Positions 7,696-17,019 are shown, numbered from the stretch's first letter. The stretch is DNA of 64,000 nt from Microbacterium ulmi (GCF_011759705.1 NZ_JAAOZF010000001.1:2590551-2654550), one strand, 5' to 3'. The notes: generated by a model not told the origin, from the letters alone. Translations and numbers: made by a program.

Positions 7696-9029
7696 TGACG
7701 CAGGATGCACCCGACCCTTCGGGGTCGGCGCCCGAGCCCCCGGCGCCCGTTTCGGCGACCGGGGGTTCCGGCGTGTCTCGGCGCGGCCTGTTCGGCATCG
7801 CGATCGGCGCGGGAGCGGCGGCGGTCGCCGTCGGGGCCGGCGCAGGCGCGACGGCGGGCGTCGCGACCGGCCGCGGGCGCGAGCGGGATGCCGCGGCATC
7901 CGCCCACGACTTCTTCGGTGCGCATCAGGCGGGCATCACGACGCCCGTGCAGGAGCACCTCCACTTCGCCTCGTTCGACATGATGGCCCGCACGGACCGG
8001 GACGACCTCGTGTCGCTCCTGCAGGACTGGTCGTACGCGGCATCCCGCATCACGAAGGGCCTCGACGTCAGCGCGACGGGCGCGGTCGGCGGGTCGCCCG
8101 AGGCCCCGCCCGACGACACGGGCGAAGCGCAGGGGCTCGCGGCGAGCAGCCTCACGATCACGATCGGGTTCGGTCCGACGCTGTTCGAGACCGCCGACGG
8201 CGTCGACCGCTACGGTCTCGCGGCGCGCCGGCCCGCGGCGCTGCAGAAGCTCCCGCCGTTCCTCGGCGACGATCTCGACCCCGACTACAACGGCGGCGAC
8301 TTGTGCATCCAGGCGTGCGCCGACGACCCCCAGGTCGCCGTCCACGCGATCCGCAACCTCAGCCGCATCGCGTTCGGCCGTGCGCGCCTGCGATGGTCGC
8401 AGCTCGGATTCGGTCGCACCTCCCGCACGACGACCGACCAGTCGACGCCGCGCAACCTGTTCGGGTTCAAGGACGGCACGGCGAACATCCTCTCGGACGA
8501 TCAGGAAGCCCTCGACGACCACGTGTGGGTCTCGGCATCCGACGGCCCTTCCTGGCTCGCGGGCGGCTCGTACCTCGTCGCGCGCAAGATCGCGATGCTC
8601 ATCGAGACGTGGGACCGTGTGCGCCTCTCCGAGCAGGACGGCATCATCGGGCGCGAGAAGGGATCCGGCGCGCCTCTGTCGGGCGGAACCGAGTTCACCG
8701 AGCCAGACTTCGAGGCGACGGATGCCGCGGGCTCGCCGCTCATCCCCGAGAAGAGCCACGTGCGCCTCGCGCACCCCGGGTTCAACGACGGCACGCGCAT
8801 CCTCCGCCGCGGCTACAACTACGTCGACGGCAACAACGACCTCGGCCGTCTCGACGCGGGCCTGTTCTTCCTCTCGTTCCAGCGCGACCCCGAGCACTTC
8901 GTCCGGCTGCAGCGGGCCCTTTCGACCGACACGATGAACGAGTACATCCGCCACGTCGGATCCGGCATCTGGGCCGTGCCGCCTGGCGCCGTCCCCGGGT
9001 CGTACGTCGGGGCCGGGCTGTTCGCCTGA
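7695..9029 (+). CDS. efeB: EfeB Dyp-type heme peroxidase, Tat-exported
   Basis: A 444-residue dye-decolourising peroxidase, the third component of EfeUOB. The twin-arginine signal (SRRGLF, Arg29-Arg30, followed by an Ala/Gly-rich hydrophobic stretch) indicates export already folded with heme. The GXXDG fingerprint appears as GFKDGTAN near residues 257-264, and the proximal heme ligand is probably His360 (RLAHPGFND). It oxidises iron or acts on heme at the cell surface. TAATG overlaps the efeO stop and this start. Only 12 bp separate its stop from the convergent acyltransferase gene. Confidence 0.94.
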   Translation: MTQDAPDPSGSAPEPPAPVSATGGSGVSRRGLFGIAIGAGAAAVAVGAGAGATAGVATGRGRERDAAASAHDFFGAHQAGITTPVQEHLHFASFDMMARTDRDDLVSLLQDWSYAASRITKGLDVSATGAVGGSPEAPPDDTGEAQGLAASSLTITIGFGPTLFETADGVDRYGLAARRPAALQKLPPFLGDDLDPDYNGGDLCIQACADDPQVAVHAIRNLSRIAFGRARLRWSQLGFGRTSRTTTDQSTPRNLFGFKDGTANILSDDQEALDDHVWVSASDGPSWLAGGSYLVARKIAMLIETWDRVRLSEQDGIIGREKGSGAPLSGGTEFTEPDFEATDAAGSPLIPEKSHVRLAHPGFNDGTRILRRGYNYVDGNNDLGRLDAGLFFLSFQRDPEHFVRLQRALSTDTMNEYIRHVGSGIWAVPPGAVPGSYVGAGLFA

Positions 9030-9041
9030 CCCGAGGTCGCG

Positions 9042-10250
9042 TCAGCCGTTCTGCCTCGGATCGGGATGCCGCACCCGCGGAGCCTCGGCGGCGCGGGCGC
9101 GCTGCGATCCCGTCGGGTCTGTGCGGCGCCCCTCGCGACCCGCGAGCGTGGGGTCGGCGAACAGCCACGCGGGGCGAGGCTCGACGAGCGGGCGGAACAC
9201 GCGCCGGACGGGCCTGGTCGCGAGGCCGAGCGCGATGAGCACGGATGCGACGACGACGATGGGCAGCCACAGCCACGTGGGCTCGAGGTTGCGGAGGATC
9301 CCGGTCTCCCGGAACGGATACAGCACGAACGAGTGCAGCAGATAGACGTACATCGTGAACTGACCGAAGTGGGTCCACCAGTGCGTCGTGCGCGGAAGGA
9401 GTGCGAACAGGGCCGCCGACAGGATCAGCGCGACCGCCATGATGGCGAGGCGCACGGCGCCCGCCCACCACTGCGTGCCGCCGATCGCGGAGTAGTTCTC
9501 GTCGTAGAAGAGCCACTCCCGCAGGTTCATGTCGCGCCATCCGTCGACGAAGAACCACGCGGCCCAGCCCGCGACGGCGAACGCGGCCAGCGCCCCGCCG
9601 ACGGACCACCACGTGCGCCGGAGCAGCTGGAGGCGGGCGACGATGTCGTGCTCGCGCAGCCACCAGCCGAGCGTGAAGAACGGGAGGAGGCCGAGCGTCC
9701 GTGAGAGGGAGAGCGTCGAGTCGATGTTGGGCAGGTACCCGGCGCCGATCGAGATGACGACGGTCCACACGAGCGGCCAGCGCAGCAGCGCGAGGTAGGG
9801 CAGCACGAGCCGGAAGATCCCGAGCGCGAGCAGGAACCACAGCGTCCACGAGGGCTCGGTGATGTTGGGGTTCGCGCGTCCCTCGACGAGCCACTTCGTG
9901 AGCGTCCAGAGCGCCTCGAAGATGAGATACGGCACGAGGATGTCGGTGACGACCCGCGCCATCTGGCGCCTCGACGGCGCCTCCGACTTCGAGAAGTACC
10001 CCGAGATGATCGCGAACGCCGGCATGTGGAACGCGTAGACCAGGAGGTAGAGCCCGAGGGCGATGTCGGAGTCGTAGGTGAGCCGCTGCGTCGCGTGCCC
10101 GAGGACGACGAGCACGATGCAGGCGAAGCGTGCGTTGTCCCAGAACGGCACGCGCCGCTTCGCGCGGGGCAGACTCGTGCTCCCCGTCGCAGGTGCGCCC
10201 GGGGATCGGGATGCCGCGTCCGCGGCGGGGCCTGGGTCGTCGATCATCAT
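9042..10250 (-). CDS. Membrane acyltransferase, acyltransferase-3 family
   Basis: A 402-residue integral membrane protein with about ten hydrophobic segments, of the acyltransferase-3/OafA-like group (fucose 4-O-acetylase type). The N-terminal VPFWDNARFACIVLVVLGHA, with the conserved His after the first helix, and the motif FHMPAFAIISGYFSKS are typical. Such enzymes O-acetylate surface polysaccharides or lipids; the acceptor is unknown. The double ATG at 10250/10247 is chosen because upstream sequence is low-complexity Arg/Gly. The last 40 or so residues are hydrophilic and probably cytoplasmic. Confidence 0.85.
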   Translation of the reverse strand: MMIDDPGPAADAASRSPGAPATGSTSLPRAKRRVPFWDNARFACIVLVVLGHATQRLTYDSDIALGLYLLVYAFHMPAFAIISGYFSKSEAPSRRQMARVVTDILVPYLIFEALWTLTKWLVEGRANPNITEPSWTLWFLLALGIFRLVLPYLALLRWPLVWTVVISIGAGYLPNIDSTLSLSRTLGLLPFFTLGWWLREHDIVARLQLLRRTWWSVGGALAAFAVAGWAAWFFVDGWRDMNLREWLFYDENYSAIGGTQWWAGAVRLAIMAVALILSAALFALLPRTTHWWTHFGQFTMYVYLLHSFVLYPFRETGILRNLEPTWLWLPIVVVASVLIALGLATRPVRRVFRPLVEPRPAWLFADPTLAGREGRRTDPTGSQRARAAEAPRVRHPDPRQNG

Positions 10251-10399
10251 GTCGGCGCTCTCGACCCTATCCCGCCCCGCCGCGAGCGGCGAGGCGTGCC
10301 ACGCGTGGACGCCGGGTCCGCTCGAGCGGCCGGCACGTCGACGGCGCCCCGCGCGCGATCCGGATCGCGCGATCGCCGCGCGGTAGTGTCGACCGCGCG

Positions 10400-11281
10400 A
10401 TGACCATGGCAGACGACGCACTCGAACTCGACCTGGCGATTCCCGACATCGACTGGCGGGTGTTCCCCGACGGCACGGAGCGAGACCGCCTCGCGGCCCC
10501 CAGCGGCGACCTCGCGCGCGTGCGGCTCGGCGATCCGCACGCGCCCCGGGTCGTGCTCGTCCCCGGCGTCGCGGGGTCGAAGGAGGACTTCGTCCTGCTC
10601 TTCCCGCTGCTGGCGGCTGCGGGCTACCGCGTCGAGTCGTACGACATCGCAGGACACTACGAGTCGGTCGATGCGGGTCCCGCACACCTCGACCCGCCGC
10701 GCGAGCGCTACGACCATGCTCTCTTCGTCGACGACCTCGTCGCGGTCCTCGAGGACGGCGACGGGCCGGCGCACGTGCTCGGGTACAGCTTCGCGGGGCT
10801 GACCGCCGAGCTCGCGCTCATCGCCCGCCCCGACCTGTTCCGCAGCCTCACACTCATGTCGGCTCCGCCCGCCGTCGGGCAGGTGTTCCGCGGCATGAAG
10901 CACATCGGACCGATCTCCGACATGCCCCCGCATCGCGCGGCCGGCCTCATCCTGTGGGGCATCCGCTACAACCTCAACCGCACGCCGCCGCAGCGCATCG
11001 CGTTCGTCCGGGAGCGGCTGGGCGTCACCCCGCGCTCGACGATCGACGACGTCGTGGCGCTCATGATGGCGATGCCCGACATCGTCGACGAGGTCGCCGC
11101 GATCGGCATCCCGAAGCTCATCGCCGTGGGCGAGAACGACCTCTGGCCCATCGCACAGCATCGCGAGTTCGCCGCGCGCATCGGCGCGGAGGTCGCCATG
11201 TACCCGACGGGGCACGCACCCTGCGAGACGGCGCCGCATCAGCTCGCGCGCGACATGATCGCGCTCTTCGACGGGTCCTGA
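10400..11281 (+). CDS. Alpha/beta hydrolase
   Basis: A 293-residue alpha/beta hydrolase fold protein with no signal peptide. The oxyanion region VLVPGVAGSKEDF (about residues 52-64) precedes the nucleophile elbow GYSFAG with Ser130. The triad is completed by probable Asp247 (GENDLWP) and His272 (PTGHAPCE). The acid and histidine order is canonical, so the enzyme should be active; the substrate is unknown. Start alternatives are ATG 10400 and ATG 10406, two codons apart. It diverges from the acyltransferase. Confidence 0.85.
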   Translation: MTMADDALELDLAIPDIDWRVFPDGTERDRLAAPSGDLARVRLGDPHAPRVVLVPGVAGSKEDFVLLFPLLAAAGYRVESYDIAGHYESVDAGPAHLDPPRERYDHALFVDDLVAVLEDGDGPAHVLGYSFAGLTAELALIARPDLFRSLTLMSAPPAVGQVFRGMKHIGPISDMPPHRAAGLILWGIRYNLNRTPPQRIAFVRERLGVTPRSTIDDVVALMMAMPDIVDEVAAIGIPKLIAVGENDLWPIAQHREFAARIGAEVAMYPTGHAPCETAPHQLARDMIALFDGS

Positions 11282-11419
11282 AGCGCGGCCCGCTGTGCCG
11301 CCGCTCCCATTCGGCGGCGGTTCAGGGTGCCGGGAATAACCTGGCTGAGCAGGCGTTGCACGAGATACATTCATCTGAATAGAAGCGGATGCCGAGTCAT
11401 CCGGGAATCGGAAGCGATC

Positions 11420-12646
11420 GTGAACGACAACAGCACGTGGCCGGGGATGCAGTTCGGCATCTTCTCCGTGAGCGACATCACGGCCGACCCCACGACGGGA
11501 CGCACCCCGAGCGAGGCCGAGAAGATCCGCGACGCCGTGACCATCGCCAAGCACGCGGAGGATGTCGGACTCGACGTCTACGCGCTCGGCGAGCACCACA
11601 ACCCGCCCTTCTGGTCGTCGTCGCCCACGACGACCCTCGCCTACATCGCGGCCCAGACCGAGCGCCTGATCGTCTCGACGGCCACGACCCTCATCACGAC
11701 GAACGACCCGGTCAAGATCGCCGAGGACTTCGCGATGCTGCAGCACCTCTCCGGCGGCCGCGTCGACCTCATGCTCGGCCGCGGCAACACGGGCCCGGTG
11801 TACCCGTGGTTCGGCAAGGACATCCGCCAGGGCCTGCCGCTCGCGCTCGAGAGCTACAACCTCCTGCATCGCCTCTGGCGCGAGGACGTCGTCGACTGGG
11901 AGGGGAAGTTCCGTACGCCCCTCCAGGGCTTCACGTCGACCCCCCGCCCCCTCGACGGCGTCGCTCCGTTCGTCTGGCACGGCTCGATCCGCACGCCCGA
12001 GATCGCCGAGCAGGCCGCGTACTACGGCGACGGCTTCTTCGCGAACAACATCTTCTGGCCCGCCGAGCACTACCAGCGGCTCATCGCCCTCTACCGCCAG
12101 CGCTACGCGCACTACGGCCACGGCACACCCGAGCAGGCGATCGTGGGCCTGGGGGGTCAGGCGTTCATGCGCAAGAACTCGCAGGACGCCGTGAACGAGT
12201 TCCGCCCGTACTTCGACAACGCGCCCGTCTACGGCCACGGACCGTCGATGGAGGACTTCACGCAGATGACGCCGCTCACGGTCGGCTCGCCGCAGCAGGT
12301 CATCGACCGCTACGCGGGCATGCGCGACCTGTTCGGCGACTACCAGCGTCAGCTGTTCCTCATGGACCACGCGGGGCTCCCCGTGAAGACGGTGCTCGAG
12401 CAGCTCGACCTGCTGGGCGGCGAGGTCGTGCCGGTGCTGCGCAGGGAGCTGCAGCACAACCGCCCCGCGCAGACCCCGGATGCCCCGACCCACGCGAACC
12501 TCGTCACGAAGGCGTACCCCGACGGGGCGCCGCGCGAGGCGCGTCCCAACGCCAACCGCGGCGACAACCTCACGGTGGGCTCGCCGTACCAGGACACCGC
12601 GGCGCCCGTCGGCGCCGCGTTCGGCCTCGGCCGGAAGGACGCATGA
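11420..12646 (+). CDS. Luciferase-like FMN-dependent monooxygenase, CE1758 family
   Basis: A 408-residue LLM-class flavin monooxygenase (bacterial-luciferase fold). The opening MQFGIFSVSDI, DVYALGEHHNPPFW near residues 53-66, and RVDLMLGRGNTGPVYPWFG are typical. The immediately following FMN reductase (overlap of 4 bp) would supply reduced FMN, as in two-component monooxygenases, and this gene duo is known as the CE1758/CE1759 pair. The GTG at 11420 is preferred to the longer frame because the upstream residues look non-coding. The organic substrate is unknown. Confidence 0.88.
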   Translation: MNDNSTWPGMQFGIFSVSDITADPTTGRTPSEAEKIRDAVTIAKHAEDVGLDVYALGEHHNPPFWSSSPTTTLAYIAAQTERLIVSTATTLITTNDPVKIAEDFAMLQHLSGGRVDLMLGRGNTGPVYPWFGKDIRQGLPLALESYNLLHRLWREDVVDWEGKFRTPLQGFTSTPRPLDGVAPFVWHGSIRTPEIAEQAAYYGDGFFANNIFWPAEHYQRLIALYRQRYAHYGHGTPEQAIVGLGGQAFMRKNSQDAVNEFRPYFDNAPVYGHGPSMEDFTQMTPLTVGSPQQVIDRYAGMRDLFGDYQRQLFLMDHAGLPVKTVLEQLDLLGGEVVPVLRRELQHNRPAQTPDAPTHANLVTKAYPDGAPREARPNANRGDNLTVGSPYQDTAAPVGAAFGLGRKDA

Positions 12647-13293
12647 CCATGACCGTTCGCCGCATCGCGGTCGTCTCCGCCGGCCTGTCCAACCCGTCGT
12701 CGACGCGCATGCTCGCCGACCGGCTCGCCTCCGCCTCGGTGCGGGAGCTCTCCGAGCGCGGCATCGAGGCGGAGCTCGACGTGTTCGAGCTGCGCGACTA
12801 CGCGCACGACATCACGAACAACCTCCTGACGGGCTTCGCTCCGCCGGCGCTCGAGTCGATGATCAACACGGTCGTCTCGGCGGACGCGCTCATCGCGGTC
12901 ACGCCGATCTTCTCGACGAGCTACTCGGGACTGTTCAAGTCGTTCATCGACGTCATCGACCCCGACGCGCTCACCGGCAAGCCCGTGCTGATCGGCGCGA
13001 ACGCCGGAACGCCGCGTCACTCGCTCGCGATCGACTACGCCATCCGTCCGCTGTTCGCCTACCTCCACGCCGAGCCCGTCTCGACGGGCGTGTTCGCGGC
13101 CTCGGCGGACTGGGGCGCCTCGGGCGATCAGGTCGCCTCGCTCGGCTCCCGCGTCGAGAAGGGCGCCCGGGAGTTCGCCGACGCGATCGCACGCCGCGAG
13201 CCGGCGTCGGCGGTCGACCCGTTCGACCCGGCCTCGTACCTCGGGGAGGGGCGGTCGTTCGGCCACCTCCTGGGCGGTCTCGCGGGGGAGTAG
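12643..13293 (+). CDS. FMN reductase, CE1759 family
   Basis: A 216-residue flavodoxin-fold NAD(P)H:FMN reductase. RRIAVVSAGLSNPSSTRML near the N-terminus is the phosphate-binding loop of FMN, and TPIFSTSYSGLFKSFIDV (about residues 89-106) is the conserved second flavin-contact segment. It overlaps the monooxygenase gene by ATGA and so is coupled to it; together they form a two-component flavin oxygenase. The C-terminal 40 residues extend past the usual fold. The 13294-13437 gap holds nothing I can identify. Confidence 0.9.
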   Translation: MTMTVRRIAVVSAGLSNPSSTRMLADRLASASVRELSERGIEAELDVFELRDYAHDITNNLLTGFAPPALESMINTVVSADALIAVTPIFSTSYSGLFKSFIDVIDPDALTGKPVLIGANAGTPRHSLAIDYAIRPLFAYLHAEPVSTGVFAASADWGASGDQVASLGSRVEKGAREFADAIARREPASAVDPFDPASYLGEGRSFGHLLGGLAGE

Positions 13294-13437
13294 CCGCGAC
13301 GGATCGGGCGCGACGCGCGGCCCGCATCCGACGGCCGCCGGGTTCCCGCGCATGACGTCGTGGCCGGCCCTCAGCGACCAACAGGATGCGCCCCGGCGGG
13401 GTGTGCTGCGCACTGCGGGCCGGCAGGGGACCACGCG

Positions 13438-14265
13438 TCAACCGAGCACGACGTCCTCCGGCGCGTGCAGCTGTGTCCACGCGCGTGCGCGCACCGCCGC
13501 CCGCGGCAGGACGTCGGCGTCCACGAGGGCGCCGAGGTCGACGCGGGCGAGCTGCGCGATGTCGCCGATCGGCGCCTGGAACGTGCGAAACGCCCCGAGC
13601 GGGGGCACCGCGAAGACGTCTGCCGACGGGTCCACGAGCTGCGCCTGATCCAGGACGAACCCTGCCGCCGCGAGCGCCGGCGGATCGCCCTCGTCGGCCG
13701 ACGACCACGCCGCGATCTTCCAGAACCGCAGCGGGATCCGGATGCCGCGATACGGCGGATCGTCGTCGGCGAGGACGGGAGCCGTGAAGACCGAGATGCG
13801 GAGGTCTGCGGCATCCGCGTAGTGCAGGACGTGATCCTCGAGGCCGAGCCAGAGGTCTTTGGACTGATTGAAGACGGATGCCTGGGGTGCCGCATTCGGA
13901 TAGGCGAAGGTCGCCGCCGTCGCGACGCGCGCCTGCTCGACCGTGCCCCAGCCGGGATCGCGGCGGCGCACGAGGTGTCCGCGGTCGAGGTCGTTGCGCG
14001 CGTAGACGTCTGGCCCTGCCTGCTCCGACGCGGGAATGCGGGGATCCAGACGCCAGTCGCCCCGGCGCTCGAGGTCGTGCAGGGTCGGCCCGTCGATGTT
14101 GACCCCTGTCGTCATCGCGAGCCGGCGAGCCGGGTCGAGGAGCACCGTGAACCGCGGATACGGCAGCTCGCGCACGGGGCGCCGATCGGCGGGACGCGGA
14201 AGCGGGAGCGGGATGCCGAGGAAGCCGGCGTCGTAGCCCGCCCCTCCGGTGGTCGGCGAGGTCAT
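13438..14265 (-). CDS. DNA/RNA non-specific endonuclease (NucA/NUC1 type)
   Basis: A 275-residue nuclease with the beta-beta-alpha-metal finger. The catalytic signature DRGHL, with His97 as general base, is followed by VRRRDPGWG. The downstream metal-binding helix has Asn133 in VFNQSKDLW and a Glu at about 143 in GLEDH. It would hydrolyse DNA and RNA with Mg2+. No signal peptide or lipobox is visible at the N-terminus, which is unusual for this often-secreted family. No obvious inhibitor gene is adjacent. A CAGGAT hexamer 6 nt before the ATG suggests a leaderless start. Confidence 0.85.
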   Translation of the reverse strand: MTSPTTGGAGYDAGFLGIPLPLPRPADRRPVRELPYPRFTVLLDPARRLAMTTGVNIDGPTLHDLERRGDWRLDPRIPASEQAGPDVYARNDLDRGHLVRRRDPGWGTVEQARVATAATFAYPNAAPQASVFNQSKDLWLGLEDHVLHYADAADLRISVFTAPVLADDDPPYRGIRIPLRFWKIAAWSSADEGDPPALAAAGFVLDQAQLVDPSADVFAVPPLGAFRTFQAPIGDIAQLARVDLGALVDADVLPRAAVRARAWTQLHAPEDVVLG

Positions 14266-14305
14266 GCGCTCATCCTGGCGTGCGGTGCGGACAGTCGCGA
14301 CGGCG

Positions 14306-14902
14306 TCATCGCGGCTCGCGCCGCGCGGCCCGCGCGAGCATGCCGTCGACGGCCAGCCCGACCCCTATCGCGATGACGACCGACACCACGACCGCGACGA
14401 CGGGACCGCCCGGCACGATCGCCGCGACGACGGCGCCCACGAGGGTCTGATACGCCGCCCAGCCCGTCGCGGCCACGGCGGCGACGGCGAGGTACCGCGC
14501 GGCGTGCACGCGCGATGCGCCGGCGACGAGGTTCACGGCGAGTCGGGCGAACGGGATGAAGCGCGCCGTGAACAGCACGACTCCCGTCCGTTCGTGGATC
14601 CGGGTCCGCGCCCACGCGAAGGCTGCGCGCACGCGATGCGCGCGCATCCATCGCCACCGCTCGAGCCCCGCGAGGCGCCCCACGGCGTAGCAGGCGGCAT
14701 CCCCGCAGACGGCGGCGACGGCCCCCACCACGAGCACGGCGCCGAGGGGCGGCGTGCCCGTCGACACCGCGAGCGCGCCGAACGCCGCCAGCGCGATCTC
14801 GCCGGGGACCACGACGAGGAAGGCGTCGCCGAGGACGAGGGCGAAGAGGATCGGGAGCGCCCATGCGCTCGCCGCGAGCGCCGTCAGCCAGTCCTCCGCC
14901 AT
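14306..14902 (-). CDS. DedA/SNARE-associated family membrane protein
   Basis: A 198-residue DedA-family protein with four to five hydrophobic segments. The conserved VVPGEIAL motif (about residues 31-38), CGDAACYAVGR (about 66-76) and FTARFIPFARLAVNLVAGASR (about 110-130, the family's arginine-containing signature) are all present. DedA proteins act as lipid scramblases or flippases (undecaprenyl phosphate or phosphatidylethanolamine). The gene is transcribed in the same direction as the nuclease, with a 40-bp gap, and diverges from the glycosyltransferase-SGNH fusion. Confidence 0.88.
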   Translation of the reverse strand: MAEDWLTALAASAWALPILFALVLGDAFLVVVPGEIALAAFGALAVSTGTPPLGAVLVVGAVAAVCGDAACYAVGRLAGLERWRWMRAHRVRAAFAWARTRIHERTGVVLFTARFIPFARLAVNLVAGASRVHAARYLAVAAVAATGWAAYQTLVGAVVAAIVPGGPVVAVVVSVVIAIGVGLAVDGMLARAARREPR

Positions 14903-15042
14903 GCCTGTCTGTCTAGTCGTCGGAGGTGAACGGCGACGAAACGGCGCACGGCAGGTGACCGGGCGTCGTGCATCGAGTGAACTCTGCGCGCGGAGCGGGG
15001 TGTGCGGCGTTCCGGCGTGGCGCAGCCCGAGACCCTGGATGC

Positions 15043-17019
15043 ATGAGAGTCGCGATCCTGGCGGAGTCGTTCCTGCCGCATCTGAACGGAGTGACGGGCT
15101 CCGTCCTCCAGATCCTGCGCCACTTCGAGCGCGAGGGTCACGAGACGCTCGTCATCGCCCCTCGGGCAGGCGACGTCGACGCCGACCTGCACGGCGCGCG
15201 CCCCGAGCTCCTGCGCTCCGTCCCGCTTCCCTCCTACCCTCAGGTGCGGCTGGTCTTCGCGCGCGCGGCTCGGCTGTCCGGCATCCTGCGCGCCTTCCGT
15301 CCGGATGTCGTCCATCTCGCATCGCCGTTCCTCCTCGGCTGGCAGGGCGTCGTCGCGTCCGACGCGCTGCGCGTGCCCTCCGTCGCCGTCTACCAGACCG
15401 ACGTCATCTCGTACGCCGAGAAGTACGGGATGCCGGGCGCCACCTCGCTCGTCGCATCGCATGTCGCGCGCCTGCACACCCGTGCGACGCTGACCCTCGC
15501 ACCCTCCGGCGCCTCCCTGCGCCAGCTCCAGGACCTCGGCGTCGACCGGCTGCGGCTGTGGGGGAGGGGCGTCGACGCGGAGCGGTTCTCGCCCGCACGG
15601 CGGGACGAGTCGTGGCGCCGACGCGTCGGATCGGGAGAGGTCGTCGTCGGGTACGTGGGCCGGCTCGCCCCGGAGAAGCAGGTCGAGGACCTCGCCGCGC
15701 TCGACGGGCTTGCCGGCGTCCGTCTCGTCGTCATCGGCGACGGGCCGTCGAGATCCGAGCTCGAGCGCGCCCTCCCTCACGCCGAGTTCACGGGCCAGCT
15801 GTCCGGCGATGCGCTCGGGAAGGCCTTCGCGAGCCTCGACGTCTTCGTGCATCCCGGCGAGAGCGAGACGTTCGGCCAGACGATCCAGGAGGCGCTCGCG
15901 AGCGGCGTGCCCGTCGTCGCGACGGGAGCGGGCGGCCCGCTCGATCTCGTGCACAGCAGCGTCGACGGGTGGCTCTACCGCCCCGGCGACCTCGCCGACC
16001 TGCGCGCCCGCGTCGCAGACCTCGCGGGCGACGAGGCCAAGCGCCGCGCGTTCGGGCGCGCCGCGCGCGAGGCCGTCGCGGATCGATCGTGGGATGCCGT
16101 GTGCCGTCGTCTCGTCGAGCACTACGAGGAGGCCCGTCGACTGCGACCCATCGACGACGCGCTCCCGGCCAGGGCGCTGTCGCGCCCTGCGCTCCCGCCG
16201 CGTCCTGCCCCTCTGCGGCGCCCGCGCTGGACGCGGTACATCGCGCTCGGCGACTCCCTCACGGAGGGTCTGTGCGACACGTCCCGCGCGTCGGCCGGCC
16301 AGTACCGTGGGTGGGCCGACCGCCTCGCAGAGCTGATCGCGCACGCGGGCGGCGGGGTCGAGCCGTTCCGGTACGCGAACCTCGCCGTGCGCAGCCGGAA
16401 GGTCGCGCACGTCGTGACGGAGCAGCTGCCCGCCGCGCGCAGCCTGCGTCCCGACCTCGTGTCGATCCTCGTCGGGGGCAACGACCTGTTGGCCCGAGCC
16501 GCGAGCCCCGTCGATCTCGCGGCCGCGCTGGAGACGGCCGTCCGACAGCTGCGCGGCGACGGAGCCGACGTCGTGCTCGTGACGCCGTTCCTGCCACGCC
16601 GGCGGGCGTCGCTGCTGTTCGCGCGGCGATTCGCGGCGTTCAACGGGCAGCTGCGGCGGATCGCCCGGGAGACGGGGGCGATCCTGCTCGACCTCGAGGC
16701 GCACCCGCGGATCGGGGAGCCCGAGCTGTGGGCCGACGATCGCGTGCATCTGCGCTCGCGCGGCCACCGGTTCCTCGCCTACTGCGCGGCAGAGGTCCTG
16801 GGCATCCCCGACGCGCACACGCTGGGCGGGCTCGACGCGGCACTCCACGCGGACGACGAGGAGCCCGCGCGCGGTAGCTGGGTCGTCCGCGACGTGCTTC
16901 CGTGGATGTGGCGCCGCCTCCGCGGGCGCACGGCGGGTGACGGGCGCGCGGCGAAGCACGCCGACTACGTCCTGCTGCCGCGCGGCGGCTCGATCACGAC
17001 GGCGCCGACGCGCCCCTGA
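15043..17019 (+). CDS. Fusion: GT4 glycosyltransferase and SGNH/GDSL hydrolase
   Basis: A 658-residue two-domain protein. Residues 1-370 are a GT-B family 4 glycosyltransferase: MRVAILAESFLPHLNGVTG at the N-terminus, and the donor-binding E-x7-E type segment in HPGESETFGQTIQEAL (about 268-283), closest to mannosyl- or glucosyltransferases of phosphatidylinositol or diacylglycerol. Residues of about 395-610 are an SGNH hydrolase: GDSLTEG with the catalytic Ser near 405, GGND near 479-482, and D-x-x-H at about 566-569 (DDRVHL). All catalytic blocks appear intact. A linker rich in Pro and Arg joins them. The ATG at 15043 fits the GT4 N-terminus. Confidence 0.9.
   Translation: MRVAILAESFLPHLNGVTGSVLQILRHFEREGHETLVIAPRAGDVDADLHGARPELLRSVPLPSYPQVRLVFARAARLSGILRAFRPDVVHLASPFLLGWQGVVASDALRVPSVAVYQTDVISYAEKYGMPGATSLVASHVARLHTRATLTLAPSGASLRQLQDLGVDRLRLWGRGVDAERFSPARRDESWRRRVGSGEVVVGYVGRLAPEKQVEDLAALDGLAGVRLVVIGDGPSRSELERALPHAEFTGQLSGDALGKAFASLDVFVHPGESETFGQTIQEALASGVPVVATGAGGPLDLVHSSVDGWLYRPGDLADLRARVADLAGDEAKRRAFGRAAREAVADRSWDAVCRRLVEHYEEARRLRPIDDALPARALSRPALPPRPAPLRRPRWTRYIALGDSLTEGLCDTSRASAGQYRGWADRLAELIAHAGGGVEPFRYANLAVRSRKVAHVVTEQLPAARSLRPDLVSILVGGNDLLARAASPVDLAAALETAVRQLRGDGADVVLVTPFLPRRRASLLFARRFAAFNGQLRRIARETGAILLDLEAHPRIGEPELWADDRVHLRSRGHRFLAYCAAEVLGIPDAHTLGGLDAALHADDEEPARGSWVVRDVLPWMWRRLRGRTAGDGRAAKHADYVLLPRGGSITTAPTRP

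Noticed and set aside
10247..12493. A 748-residue minus-strand frame opposite the hydrolase and monooxygenase genes
   Set aside because: Shadow of two well-supported plus-strand genes, with no recognisable domain.
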